A stretch of DNA of 64,000 nucleotides from Nonomuraea jabiensis (GCF_014204795.1 NZ_JACHMB010000001.1:12738501-12802500), one strand, 5' to 3'. Counted from the stretch's first letter, positions 44,404-53,330 are shown. A program made the numbers and translations. Notes: generated by a model not told the origin, from the letters alone.

Positions 44404-45593
44404 CCCTGCGTCCCCACCTTCAGGTCCTTGAACGGCACGGTCTTGTCCACCCGGGGCTCCGGCGGCAGGTTGAGCACGCGGTCGCCCACGATGTTACGCA
44501 TGATCTCGTTGGTGCCGCCGCCCAGCGACATGGCCGGAGCCAGCGAGATCGCGTGCGCGAGCGGGGAGTCGCCCAGGACGGCCTCCGGGCCGGCGAGCCG
44601 CGTGGCCAGGTCGGCCTGGAACATGGTCAGCTCGGCCAGCAGCAGCTTGGCGGCGCTGCCCCGGGCGCCGGGGAAGATCCCCGCCTCGGTCTCCTGGGCC
44701 AGCCGCTGGTTGAACAGCGCCAGGGCGCGGCTGCGGATGTGCAGCTCGACCAGCTCGTCGCGGACCAGCGGGTCGCCGGTGTCGACCACCCGGCGCAGCG
44801 CCTCCAGCGAGGTCGGGTCCTCCTTCTGGCCGCTCATGCCCACGCCCGCCGAGATCGACAGCCGCTCGTGCAGCAGGGTCGTGACGGCCACGCTCCAGCC
44901 GTCGTTGACCTCGCCGACGCGGTGCTCGTCGGGGATGGGGACGTCGTCGAAGAAGACCTCGTTGAAGTTGGACCTGCCGGTCATGTCCTTCAGCGGCCGG
45001 ACCGTGACCCCGGGGTGGTGCATGTCCACCACGAACATGGTCAGCCCCTTGTGCTTGGGCACCTCCACGTCGGTGCGGGCCAGCAGCAGCCCCCAGTCGG
45101 CGTGGTGGGCGACCGAGGTCCACACCTTCTGGCCGTTGACGATCCAGTGGTCGCCGTCGCGCTCGGCCCTGGTCTGCAGGCTGGCCACGTCGCTGCCCGC
45201 GCCCGGCTCGGAGAAGAGCTGGCACCAGATCTCCTCGCCGCGCAGCAGCGGCCGGACGAACCGCTCGCGCTGGGCGTCGGTGCCCCGGTCGACCAGCGTG
45301 GGGCCGGTCATGCCGAGGCCGATCGAGAAGACGTACGTGGGGAGGGTGAAGCCGCGGGCCTCGGCGGCGAACGCGCGCTCCTCCGCCTGCGTCAGCCCCT
45401 GGCCGCCCCACCGCCGCGGCCACGTGATGCCGGAATAGCCGGCGTCGTGGAGCTTGGCCATGAATTCCTTGGCCCGGGCGATCGGGTCTCCCCCGGGCCG
45501 GTCGTCCGCCGGGACGTTCTCCTGCAGCCAGGCCCTGGCGGACCGCCGATAATCAGCAAGGTTCACATCGACTCCCTTGGCATCAGTGCTCAC
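44400..45593 (-). CDS. Acyl-CoA dehydrogenase, large (397 aa) subunit type
   Basis: The 397-aa protein starts VNLADYRRSARAWLQENVP and has GGQGLTQAEERAFAAEA. The FAD/substrate motif LFSEPGAGSDVASLQT is followed by WIVNGQKVWTSVAHHADWG, and it ends with AMSLGGGTNEIMRNIVGDRVLNLP, which contains the FAD-binding TNEIMRN. It is the first gene of the operon with the small ACAD and the acyl-CoA synthetase. The length and partner fit a ChsE-like heteromer. A 134-bp gap with a palindrome separates it from the divergent histidine kinase. Confidence 0.9.
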   Translation of the reverse strand: MSTDAKGVDVNLADYRRSARAWLQENVPADDRPGGDPIARAKEFMAKLHDAGYSGITWPRRWGGQGLTQAEERAFAAEARGFTLPTYVFSIGLGMTGPTLVDRGTDAQRERFVRPLLRGEEIWCQLFSEPGAGSDVASLQTRAERDGDHWIVNGQKVWTSVAHHADWGLLLARTDVEVPKHKGLTMFVVDMHHPGVTVRPLKDMTGRSNFNEVFFDDVPIPDEHRVGEVNDGWSVAVTTLLHERLSISAGVGMSGQKEDPTSLEALRRVVDTGDPLVRDELVELHIRSRALALFNQRLAQETEAGIFPGARGSAAKLLLAELTMFQADLATRLAGPEAVLGDSPLAHAISLAPAMSLGGGTNEIMRNIVGDRVLNLPPEPRVDKTVPFKDLKVGTQG

Positions 45594-45697
45594 TTACTCT
45601 AATCAGGCGACCGGATGCCGCATAGAGCACTGTTCCGCAGCTCTTTTAGCGGGATTTGTCCCTGAATCTCCGCTAATTGGATGCGGGGGCACGTACT

Positions 45698-45713
45698 GTG
45701 ATCATCTGATCAC
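45698..45713. promoter_or_regulatory. Palindrome GTGATCA-TC-TGATCAC before the histidine kinase
   Basis: A perfect 7-2-7 inverted repeat ends 13 bp before the kinase GTG start and lies within the gap to the divergent acyl-CoA dehydrogenase operon. Its position fits an operator that controls one or both units; the binding protein is unknown. Confidence 0.5.
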
Positions 45714-45726
45714 GGGGGGATGGGGA

Positions 45727-47064
45727 GTGATCGAACGGCTGGGCCGGTCCATTCGCGCGCGCCTGGCGCTGTTCGCCAGCGTCGCCATGGCACTGCTGTG
45801 CCTGGTGGCGGGGTCGTTCTTCCTGTGGGTGGGGCACAACACGGCCGTCGACATCCGCACGAGGGAGGTCACCACAGCGGCGCTGCACGTGGGCCACGAC
45901 ATCCAGCGCAATCACCTGCACGCCCTGACCAACTTCGACCTGAAGGGCATCCAGGTCATCGACCCGACCGGTCACGTGGTGGCCTCGACGCCGAACCTGG
46001 AGGGCATGCCGCGCCTGACCGCCGTGGTGCCCGACCCGAACAGCCCCAGCCGCACCGACGAGCTGTGCGAGCTGCCCCAGCTCGGCGAGGACTGCCACAT
46101 CACGGCGGCCGTCCGGGTCTACGACGAGGCCGGCGACTGGCTGGTCTACGCCTACGACTCCACGGTGCCCTGGTACATCCACCCCTCCGTGATAGCCGTG
46201 CTGGTCGTGCTGACCGTGCTGCTGGTCGCCTTCACCTGGTTCGGCGTGTCCAAGGTGGTGGCCAGGACGCTCGTGCCGGTGAACCAGATCACCAAGCGGC
46301 TGAACGAGATCGGCTACGGCGACGAGACCATGCGCGTGCCCGTACCGGAGAACGCCGAGGAGATCAAGGCGCTCGCGGAGGCCGCCAACCACACGCTCGC
46401 CCGGCTCGACGTCGCGATGGAGCAGCAGCGCCGGTTCGCCTCCGACGCCTCGCACGACCTGCGCAGCCCGATCACCGCCATGCGCGCCGAGCTCGAGGCG
46501 GCGATGCTCGCCCCCGAGGAGACCGACTGGTGCGAGGCCGGCGGCAAGCTGATGGCCAGCCTCGACCGGCTGCAGAACATCGTCGCCGACCTGCTGACGC
46601 TGGCCAAGCTCGAAGCCGGCGCGCCGTCGCGGCTCGAGTCCGTCGACCTGGCCGAGCTGGTCGCCGCCGAGACCACCAGGCCGCGGTCGAAGAAGATCGT
46701 CACCGCGCTGCAGCCCGGCGTGGTCGTCACGGGCGACCGGCTCAAGCTGGCCCGCCTCCTGACGAACCTGCTGGACAACGCCGAACGGCACGCCGAGAGC
46801 ACGATCATCGTGACCCTGCGCCGGAACGAGCAGGCCGTGCTCGAGGTGCTCGACGACGGCGCGGGCATCGCGCCGGACCAGCGCGAGGTGGTCTTCCGGC
46901 GCTTCACCCGGCTGGACGCCTCGCGCAGCCGCGACGCCGGCGGCACCGGGCTGGGCCTGCCCATCGCCCGCGAGATCGCCCAGGCCCACAGCGGCACCCT
47001 CAGGATCGAGGATTCCGACACCGGCGCGCGCTTCGTGCTGCGATTGCCGATACGAAAGGAGTGA
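45727..47064 (+). CDS. Orphan sensor histidine kinase
   Basis: The 445-aa protein has a transmembrane helix (about 14-35), an extracytoplasmic sensor loop of about 115 residues with two Cys (ELCELPQLGEDCHI), a second helix (about 155-178), a HAMP domain (VVARTLVPVNQITKRLNEIG), the H-box FASDASHDLRSPITAMRAELE around residues 235-255, and N, G1 and G2 boxes (LLTNLLDNAERHA, VLDDGAGI, GGTGLGLPIA). No response regulator gene is adjacent, so its partner lies elsewhere. GTG 45727 follows a G-rich ribosome site. A palindrome precedes the gene. Confidence 0.92.
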   Translation: MIERLGRSIRARLALFASVAMALLCLVAGSFFLWVGHNTAVDIRTREVTTAALHVGHDIQRNHLHALTNFDLKGIQVIDPTGHVVASTPNLEGMPRLTAVVPDPNSPSRTDELCELPQLGEDCHITAAVRVYDEAGDWLVYAYDSTVPWYIHPSVIAVLVVLTVLLVAFTWFGVSKVVARTLVPVNQITKRLNEIGYGDETMRVPVPENAEEIKALAEAANHTLARLDVAMEQQRRFASDASHDLRSPITAMRAELEAAMLAPEETDWCEAGGKLMASLDRLQNIVADLLTLAKLEAGAPSRLESVDLAELVAAETTRPRSKKIVTALQPGVVVTGDRLKLARLLTNLLDNAERHAESTIIVTLRRNEQAVLEVLDDGAGIAPDQREVVFRRFTRLDASRSRDAGGTGLGLPIAREIAQAHSGTLRIEDSDTGARFVLRLPIRKE

Positions 47065-47145
47065 ATGTGGGTATGAAAAATTTTCCGCCCTTTGCTGGAT
47101 TTCGGGCGTGCACGATTACTACGCATAGGAGGTGAGTTACTCGCT

Positions 47146-47745
47146 GTGACTTCAGGGTTCAGCCGATTACGGCGCGAGGATCTGCTCAAGACGGCCTGCG
47201 AGGTCATCGCGGAGCGCGGGTTCGGGCATACCCGGACCATTGACATCGCCAGAGCCGCCGGGGTGAGCCAGGCGCTGCTGTTCTACCACTTCGAGTCCAA
47301 GGATCGGCTGTTCGCGCAGGCCTTCACCTACGCCGCCCGCCAGCATCTCCACTCGCTCGAACACATCGAGGAGTCCACGGGCACGCCGCTCGAACGGCTG
47401 CGCACCCTGCTCAGGCTCTCCTCCCCGGCGATCCCCACCGAGGGATGGCGGCTGTGGATCGACGCGTGGTCCGAGGCGATGCGCAACTCGGAGCTGGAGG
47501 AGATCTCGCGCCGCCTCGACTCCCGGGGCCGTCTGGTCCTGCGCGCGATCATCGAGGCGGGCGTGTCGTGCGGCGAGTTCAAGTGCGACGACCCCGACGC
47601 CTCCACGTGGCGGATTCTCGCGCTCGTGGACGGGCTCGCGATCCAGACGCACGCGCATCCCAAGGTGCTGACCAGGCGCAAGGTGAACACGCTGATCCGG
47701 ACGGCCGCCGCGGCCGAGCTCGGGCTCTCTCCGGAAACCCTGTGA
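47146..47745 (+). CDS. TetR family transcriptional regulator
   Basis: The 199-aa protein has a TetR HTH at residues about 7-55 (LLKTACEVIAERGFGHTRTIDIARAAGV, with recognition helix SQALLFYHFESKDRLFAQ) and a TetR_C-type ligand domain containing EGWRLWIDAWSEAMR. GTG 47146 follows a strong AGGAGGTGA (47127-47135) at a longish 10-nt spacing. It is on the same strand and 63 bp before the AurF-like gene, so it may regulate that gene. Confidence 0.9.
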   Translation: MTSGFSRLRREDLLKTACEVIAERGFGHTRTIDIARAAGVSQALLFYHFESKDRLFAQAFTYAARQHLHSLEHIEESTGTPLERLRTLLRLSSPAIPTEGWRLWIDAWSEAMRNSELEEISRRLDSRGRLVLRAIIEAGVSCGEFKCDDPDASTWRILALVDGLAIQTHAHPKVLTRRKVNTLIRTAAAAELGLSPETL

Positions 47746-47808
47746 CCCTCCCCTCTTCCGACGCTATTGGATGCTTCGTACAATTAGCGGCGAGGAGAGG
47801 AGCACGCG

Positions 47809-48774
47809 ATGGGATCCCGATCCGCACCGAGCTCTGCCGCCGCCCGCGAACGCGACGAGCAGGTCGCCGGCAGGAGCGCCTACCGAGCGGTCATCGAACG
47901 GCTCTCCAAGGCGTCGGTCGACAAGCACTGGGAGCCGTACCGGGACATCCCGTGGGATGACCCGGAGTTCGCCGTGGACCCGGCGGATCCCCGCTGGGAG
48001 CTGCCGGAGGTCGACAAACTGGGCGGCCACCCGTGGTACCGCAGCCGCCCGCCCGAGGTGCGGGCGGCGATCGGGCTGTGGCGGGTGGCCACCGCGATGA
48101 AGGTCGGGCTGCAGTTCGAGAACCTGCTCAAGCGCGGGCTGCTCAACTACGCCTACCGGCTGCCGAACGGGTCACCGGAGTTCCGGTACGTCTACCACGA
48201 GACCATCGAAGAGGGACATCACGGGATGATGTTCCAGGAGTTCGTGAACCGTACCGGCTTACCGATCCGCGGGATGCCGGGGCCGCTGTCGCTGATCGCG
48301 CAGGTGGCGCCGTGGATCCCGCTGATCTCGACGGAGCTGTTCTTCGTGTTCGTGCTCGGCGGCGAGGACCCGATCGACCACGTCCAGCGCAAGGTGCTGA
48401 AGGACGGGCGGGCCCACCATCCGCTGGAAGAGACGATCATGCGGATCCACATCGCGGAGGAGGCCAGGCACATCTCCTTCGCCCGGCACTACCTGCGCAA
48501 CCGGGTGCCCCGGATGCCCGCGTACCGGCGGCTCCTGCTGGGGATCATCTCCCCCGTCATCCTGGGCGTGATGGCCCGGATCATGCTGTCGCCCCCGGGG
48601 CCGATGATCCGGCGCTTCCGCATCCCGGCCCACGTGGTCGCCGAGGTCTACCTGCGCAATCCCGCCGCCAAGCAGGAGATCCGCGACTCGGTGAGCAGGA
48701 CGCGGGAGCTGTGCACGGAGATCGGCCTGATCAACCCGGTCACCCGGCGGATCTGGCGGGCGATGGGCATCTAG
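47809..48774 (+). CDS. AurF-like diiron oxygenase
   Basis: The 321-aa helical protein carries the carboxylate-bridged diiron motifs of the AurF (p-aminobenzoate N-oxygenase) family: a Glu in VGLQFENLLKRGLLNYAY, the E-x2-x-x-H cluster YHETIEEGHHGMMFQEF, then RIHIAEEARHISFARHYL with further Glu/His ligands. AurF converts arylamines to nitroarenes; family members also form N-oxides or hydroxylate carriers. GGAGAGGAG precedes ATG 47809. The neighbours are a TetR regulator and a convergent methyltransferase, not an obvious antibiotic cluster, so the substrate is open. Confidence 0.85.
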   Translation: MGSRSAPSSAAARERDEQVAGRSAYRAVIERLSKASVDKHWEPYRDIPWDDPEFAVDPADPRWELPEVDKLGGHPWYRSRPPEVRAAIGLWRVATAMKVGLQFENLLKRGLLNYAYRLPNGSPEFRYVYHETIEEGHHGMMFQEFVNRTGLPIRGMPGPLSLIAQVAPWIPLISTELFFVFVLGGEDPIDHVQRKVLKDGRAHHPLEETIMRIHIAEEARHISFARHYLRNRVPRMPAYRRLLLGIISPVILGVMARIMLSPPGPMIRRFRIPAHVVAEVYLRNPAAKQEIRDSVSRTRELCTEIGLINPVTRRIWRAMGI

Positions 48775-49535
48775 CCGGCCGGTCGCCGGGCGATCAGCAC
48801 CTCGATGAGGTCCGTGTACTCCCAGGTCCCCGAGGGGTCGAGGGCGAGCAGCGCCTTCCTGGCCGCCTCCTTGAACGGCTCCAGCCGGTCGCCGAGGCGG
48901 GCCGGGGAGCTGTAGCTGTAGGACAGCTGCAGGCCGATCACGGCGTCCACGTCGTACGTCAGGCGGTGCTCGTACATGGTGGACTCCAGGTCGCTGAACG
49001 GCGAGGTGGCCAGCACGTCGTGGGGGTGCTCGCCGCTGGCCTGGAAGGAGTCGGTGGCCGTGAACGTGTACGCGTCGAACTCCTCGCGCACCCGGCGCAT
49101 CGTCGGCTCCCAGGGCTCCTCCACCGGTTGGCGGCCCGGGCCGACGAGCGCCACGACCCCGCCGGGCGGCAGCAGCTCGTCGAGCTCGGCCAGCACCGCG
49201 CGGCGGTCCATCCAGTGGAACGACCTGCCCATGACGATGTGGCCGAACGCCGGGAGCTCGCGCAGCCTCGTCGAGTCGCCGCGCAGCCACCGGATGTTCG
49301 GCACCCCCGCCGCCAGCGCTCTGCCCGTCTCCAGCATCCCCTCGTCGGGATCGACGGCCAGGACCTCGCCCACGCTGCGCGCCAGGGGGATCGCCACCGT
49401 GCCCGGGCCGCAGCCGAGATCGAGCACGACGCCGTCCGGGCCGAACGTCCTGGCCAGGTGCTCGATCGCCTGATCCCCGTGATCGGGGCGGTACTTCGCG
49501 TAGTAGGGGGCCGCGCCGCCGAACAGGTCTGTCAT
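48771..49535 (-). CDS. Class I SAM-dependent methyltransferase
   Basis: The 254-aa protein has the SAM motif I VVLDLGCGPGTVAIPLA, motif II LAVDPDEGMLETG, and a methyltransferase_11/25-type middle part with SFHWMDRRAVLAELDELLPPGG, read around residues 95-120. TATGGT (minus strand, 49548-49543) lies 7 nt before ATG 49535, so a leaderless mRNA is likely, and this argues against the upstream ATG at 49547, which overlaps that box. Its 3' end overlaps that of the AurF-like gene by 4 bp. Substrate unknown. Confidence 0.88.
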   Translation of the reverse strand: MTDLFGGAAPYYAKYRPDHGDQAIEHLARTFGPDGVVLDLGCGPGTVAIPLARSVGEVLAVDPDEGMLETGRALAAGVPNIRWLRGDSTRLRELPAFGHIVMGRSFHWMDRRAVLAELDELLPPGGVVALVGPGRQPVEEPWEPTMRRVREEFDAYTFTATDSFQASGEHPHDVLATSPFSDLESTMYEHRLTYDVDAVIGLQLSYSYSSPARLGDRLEPFKEAARKALLALDPSGTWEYTDLIEVLIARRPAG

Positions 49536-49586
49536 GGATGGGACCATATACGGGTTCGTTTCGTCGTTGCTGGAAGGTTTTGATCT

Positions 49587-50300
49587 TTGAGGCGGCTACT
49601 CACGGTCCTGCTGCTCGCCTTCGCCGCCGCCGGGATCGCCCCACCCGCGGCACAGGCGCACAACGTGCTCATCAGCAGCGACCCCAAGGACGGGGCCACG
49701 TTGCCGGCCGCGCCGGCGCGGGTGACGCTGGTGTTCGACCAGGCGGTGCGGCAGGGCTACGCGCAGGTGGGCGTGACGGGCCCGGACGGGTCCTCGTGGG
49801 CGGACGGGGCCGCGGAGGTGGCCGCCGAGCGGGTGTCGGTACGCGTCAAGCCGCTGCCGTCGGCGGGGGCGTACACGGTGGGCTACCGGATCCTGTCGGC
49901 CGACGGGCATCCGGTCACCGGCAAGATCACCTTCATCCTCGCCGCCGGGGCAGCCACCGGTGGTCCGGCGCCGAATACCGGCCAGGACGCTGGTCAGGAT
50001 CCGGGCGCGAACACGAGCCAGAACACGGGCCAGGACGCGGGCCAGGGTGCCACCGGGCAGGCGCCGCGGGATGCGAGCGCGCAGGCCGCCGAGGCGGCCG
50101 CCAACGGCGGCGCGGGCATGGCGGTGGTGTGGATCGTGGGCGCGCTGCTGCTGCTCGCTGCCGGCACGGCGGTGGCCCTGCGCCGCTCCCGCCCGGCCGC
50201 GACGGCCCCCGCCCCGGGCGCGACCGGAGAAGCGCGGCCCGAGGCGACGCCCGCCGGAGAGGCCCAGCCCGGTGCCGCCGGTGAAGAGGCGCGGGCATGA
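49587..50300 (+). CDS. CopC-domain copper-binding protein with membrane anchor
   Basis: The 237-aa protein has a signal peptide ending AAQA, so the mature protein begins with His (HNVLISSDP), the N-terminal Cu(II) ligand of CopC. The other ligands appear in SADGHPVTG (Asp and His). After the CopC beta-sandwich (to about residue 125) comes a Gln/Asn/Asp/Gly-rich linker with NTGQDAGQ repeats, a transmembrane helix (AVVWIVGALLLLAAGTAVAL) and a Pro/Ala-rich tail. TTG 49587 is the start, with GGAAGG 9 nt upstream. It overlaps copD by 4 bp. Confidence 0.9.
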   Translation: MRRLLTVLLLAFAAAGIAPPAAQAHNVLISSDPKDGATLPAAPARVTLVFDQAVRQGYAQVGVTGPDGSSWADGAAEVAAERVSVRVKPLPSAGAYTVGYRILSADGHPVTGKITFILAAGAATGGPAPNTGQDAGQDPGANTSQNTGQDAGQGATGQAPRDASAQAAEAAANGGAGMAVVWIVGALLLLAAGTAVALRRSRPAATAPAPGATGEARPEATPAGEAQPGAAGEEARA

Positions 50301-51328
50301 CCGTCACCGCGCCTCCCCTCCCCCGGCAGCGGGTCGGCGGGCGGCTGGTGGCCGGGGCGTTCGGCGTCTGCGCGGTCGTCGCCGCCGTGGCGGCGAGCAC
50401 GTTCACCGCCCAGGAGACCGTCCCCGGCGTCCCCATGCCCGGCCCGCTGGTGTCCTTCGGCCTGCCCGTCGTGCGGGTGCTGCTCGACCTGGCCGCCGTC
50501 GCCACGGTCGGGCTGAGCCTGCTGCCCAAGCTGCTCGGGTTCGACGCCCCCGAGCGGACCGAGCCCGTCATGCTCAGGGTGCGGCCGCTGGCCGTGCTGG
50601 CCGCCTGGGCGTGGGCGATCTGCGCGCTGCTCACCATCGTGTTCCAGACGGCCGAGCTGAATCCCGGCAGCGTGCCCACGTTCGGGATGATCGCCGGCTA
50701 CGTCGAGACCGTCGGCACCGGTCAGGGGCTGCTGTTCAGCGCGGCGTGCGCGCTGGCGGCGGCCGGCATCGGGCTCATGGCGGTGCGGTTCGGCGAGAAG
50801 GTGCCGGCCGAGCTGCGGGTGATCGTGGCGCTGTTCGGGCTGCTGCCCATCCCCGTCACCGGGCACGCCGTCAACTCGATCTGGCACGACCCCATCATGG
50901 TCTCGATGGAGATCCACGTGATGGGCGCGGCGGCGTGGACGGGCGGGCTGGCGGCCACGGCCGTGTTCGTGGCGCCGCACCGGGAGCTGCTGGCCGTGGT
51001 CCTGCCCAGGTTCTCCAGGATCGCCACGGTGTGCCTGCTCCTGGTCGGGCTGTCGGGGCTGGTCAACGGGCTCGGCACGATGGCGCTCACCCCCGGCGTG
51101 ACGCTGCCCGACGCCCTACTGACCAGCCACTACGGCGTGCTGGTGGTGATCAAGACGGTCCTGGTGGCGGCGCTGGTGCCGCTGGCCGCCCACATCCGCT
51201 TCCGCCTGATGCCCGCCATCCGCGGGGGCCGGGCCACCGCCCTGGCGGGCTGGGCGGCGGCCGAGGTGGCCGTGATGGGGCTGGCCTACGGCGTGGCGGT
51301 GGCGATCACCCGGGCCTCGATCGTCTGA
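50297..51328 (+). CDS. CopD-domain membrane protein (copper import/resistance)
   Basis: The 343-aa protein has about eight to nine transmembrane helices with the CopD features: an early GVPMPGPLVSFGLPVVRVLLD, GHAVNSIWHDPIMVSMEIHVMGAAAWTGGL in the middle, quoted around residues 190-220, and VVIKTVLVAALV. The His residues there are candidate copper ligands. It overlaps copC by 4 bp (ATGA), so the pair is translationally coupled and probably moves copper across the membrane. Its 3' end overlaps the convergent membrane-protein gene by 43 bp. Confidence 0.9.
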   Translation: MTVTAPPLPRQRVGGRLVAGAFGVCAVVAAVAASTFTAQETVPGVPMPGPLVSFGLPVVRVLLDLAAVATVGLSLLPKLLGFDAPERTEPVMLRVRPLAVLAAWAWAICALLTIVFQTAELNPGSVPTFGMIAGYVETVGTGQGLLFSAACALAAAGIGLMAVRFGEKVPAELRVIVALFGLLPIPVTGHAVNSIWHDPIMVSMEIHVMGAAAWTGGLAATAVFVAPHRELLAVVLPRFSRIATVCLLLVGLSGLVNGLGTMALTPGVTLPDALLTSHYGVLVVIKTVLVAALVPLAAHIRFRLMPAIRGGRATALAGWAAAEVAVMGLAYGVAVAITRASIV

Positions 51329-52467
51329 GACCCGCGCCGCCTGTCGGCCAGCCACTCGACCGCCAGCCAGACGACCAGCAGGCCGAGGCCCGCCCAGACG
51401 GCCGACGACGTGGCCAGCGGGGGCGCTCCGAGCAGCCCCTTCTGGCCCTTGATCGCGCTGTACACGCCGCCCATGATCGCGCTCTGCGCCACCAGCGCGC
51501 CGTAGGCGGCGGCCGTCACCCCGACGGTCCCGAGCAGGGCCCGTACGTACGGCATGCGCACCAGGAACGCGAGGTCCACCACCAGCCCCGCGACGACCAG
51601 GAAGAACGGCACCGCCGACGGCGGGAACCCGGTGAACGTCAGCAGCGGCCAGAGCAGCGTGCGGACCCCCACGTAGGCGCCCGCCACCAGCGTCGCGGCC
51701 CCGAACCTGCCGATCAGCAGCCTGGCCGCGACCAGCACCGACAGGCCGGCGACCACCGCGTAGACGGGGTAGAGGAAGTCGGGAACGGGCAGCGAGAACG
51801 CCGTCATCATCCCCCGGTCCACCGGCCGCCCCATCTGGTCGGCCGCGAACTGCAGCAGGATCGGCTCGGCGTAGGTCGCGTGGTTGTCCCAGGCGCCGAT
51901 CGACAGGATGCCGTACTCCTGGTGCTGCTCGGGGAAGTGCACGTTCTCCAGGAAGAACGCGAAGAACGCGCCCAGCACGACGGTCCGCTCCCGCCCCGGC
52001 GGCGCTCCCATGAACCAGCCGCGGAGCACGCCCGCGATCATGAAAAACGTTCCAAGGTAGAGCATGATGTGCGACGGGCTCCACGAGGTGATGTCGAGCC
52101 CGTTGACACGGTGGTTGATCAGGTCGAGCGGGACCGCGACCAGGAAGATCCCGGTGCCCCACTGGATCAGCCGCAGCGCCGCCTTGTCGACGCCGTAGCC
52201 GGTGTATCCGTGGATGACGGTCAGCGCGACGGCGATGGCCGTGCCGGCGGAGTTGAGCAGGTGGGGCGGGGCGAGGTCGTCCCGCAGCCACTTGAAGTGC
52301 CACGAAACGTCCCACGCCGAGCCGAGCAGCTTGAGGGTGAACGCCACCAACCAGCCGAAATAGAGCACCCGGAACAGATCCTGCGGCGTCTCACGCCCCG
52401 CCTGGCCCCTGGTCCAGTACGGCAGGGCCCACTCGGCGGCCCTCTTGAGAGATGCTGGAGACTTCAC
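51286..52467 (-). CDS. Multi-pass membrane protein next to copCD, unknown function
   Basis: The 393-aa product has about ten hydrophobic helices. Conserved-looking polar residues lie near or in them: SAWDVSWHFKW, SPSHIMLYLGTFF, ENVHFPEQHQEYG and AWDNHATYAEP. The number of His and acidic residues in membrane context suggests metal or heme binding, which would suit the copCD neighbourhood, but this is inference. GTG 52467 lies 8 nt after TAAGAT (minus strand), so a leaderless mRNA is likely. It does not resemble CtaG. I can name no family. Confidence 0.78.
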   Translation of the reverse strand: MKSPASLKRAAEWALPYWTRGQAGRETPQDLFRVLYFGWLVAFTLKLLGSAWDVSWHFKWLRDDLAPPHLLNSAGTAIAVALTVIHGYTGYGVDKAALRLIQWGTGIFLVAVPLDLINHRVNGLDITSWSPSHIMLYLGTFFMIAGVLRGWFMGAPPGRERTVVLGAFFAFFLENVHFPEQHQEYGILSIGAWDNHATYAEPILLQFAADQMGRPVDRGMMTAFSLPVPDFLYPVYAVVAGLSVLVAARLLIGRFGAATLVAGAYVGVRTLLWPLLTFTGFPPSAVPFFLVVAGLVVDLAFLVRMPYVRALLGTVGVTAAAYGALVAQSAIMGGVYSAIKGQKGLLGAPPLATSSAVWAGLGLLVVWLAVEWLADRRRGSQTIEARVIATATP

Positions 52468-52535
52468 GGGACTGAATCTTACGGTTCCCCGCGTTGAGCT
52501 GTTGCTGGGGTAATGCCGGGCAATGTCCTGGCAGG

Positions 52536-53330
52536 TCAGGCCGGTGCCGAGGCCCGCAGGGAGTACAGCAGCGGGATCCTGGGCGCCCCCTCCGGCAGGC
52601 GGAAGCCCTCCGGTCCGCCGACCAGAGTGGCGAAGCGGCGGAAGTACGTGCGGTCGTGCTCGCGCAGGAACTCCACCCGCAGGCCCGCCGCCGCGACCGC
52701 GCTGACGACCTCGCCGAGGCCGTGCTGGAACTGCACGGAGGTCTGGTGCTCCAGGATTTCGCTGCCGGTGTAGGTGTGCGGGTACTCCCAGACGTGCGGG
52801 CCCACATCGAAATAGTCGTGGGTGACGGTGGTGCCCGTCTCGTCGTCCAGGGTGTCGGCGAACGGATGAAATTCGGCGAGATAGAGGAATCCGCCCGGCT
52901 TGAGCAGCGCGGCCACCGTCCGCGCCCAGCCGGTGAGGTCGCCCAGCCACACCAGCGCGCCGAGGCCGGTGTAGACGATGTCGTACGTGGCCCCGCCGAG
53001 CACCTCGACCGCGTCGTAGACGTCAGCGGTGACGAACTCCGCCGGGATGCCGCATTCGGCGGCGATGGCCCTGGCCTGCTCGATGGCGGCCGCGGAGAAG
53101 TCGAGTCCGGTCACCTCGGCGCCGAGCCTGGCCCAGGACAGGGTGTCCAGGCCGAAGTGGCACTGCAGGTGCAGCAGGCGGCGGCCGGTCACGTCGCCGA
53201 CCTCGTCCCGCTCGAACGCCCGCAGGGGGCTGCGGCCCGCCCTGAAGCCCTCGACGTCGTAGAAGTCGCTGGCGACGTGGATGGGGACCCGCCCGTTCCA
53301 GTTGGCCCGGTTGACGTCCAAGTAGTCCAT
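52536..53330 (-). CDS. Class I SAM-dependent methyltransferase
   Basis: The 264-aa protein begins MDYLDVNRANWNGRVP, a common actinobacterial N-terminus in this group. Its SAM motif I is an unusual LLHLQCHFGLDTLSWA, followed by VTGLDFSAAAIEQARAI and YDIVYTGLGALVWL. The C-terminal part EILEHQTSVQFQHGLGEVV with LREHDRTYFRRF is shared with relatives annotated only as methyltransferases. It is a single gene between the copper-linked membrane protein and the thioesterase. Substrate unknown. Confidence 0.88.
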   Translation of the reverse strand: MDYLDVNRANWNGRVPIHVASDFYDVEGFRAGRSPLRAFERDEVGDVTGRRLLHLQCHFGLDTLSWARLGAEVTGLDFSAAAIEQARAIAAECGIPAEFVTADVYDAVEVLGGATYDIVYTGLGALVWLGDLTGWARTVAALLKPGGFLYLAEFHPFADTLDDETGTTVTHDYFDVGPHVWEYPHTYTGSEILEHQTSVQFQHGLGEVVSAVAAAGLRVEFLREHDRTYFRRFATLVGGPEGFRLPEGAPRIPLLYSLRASAPA

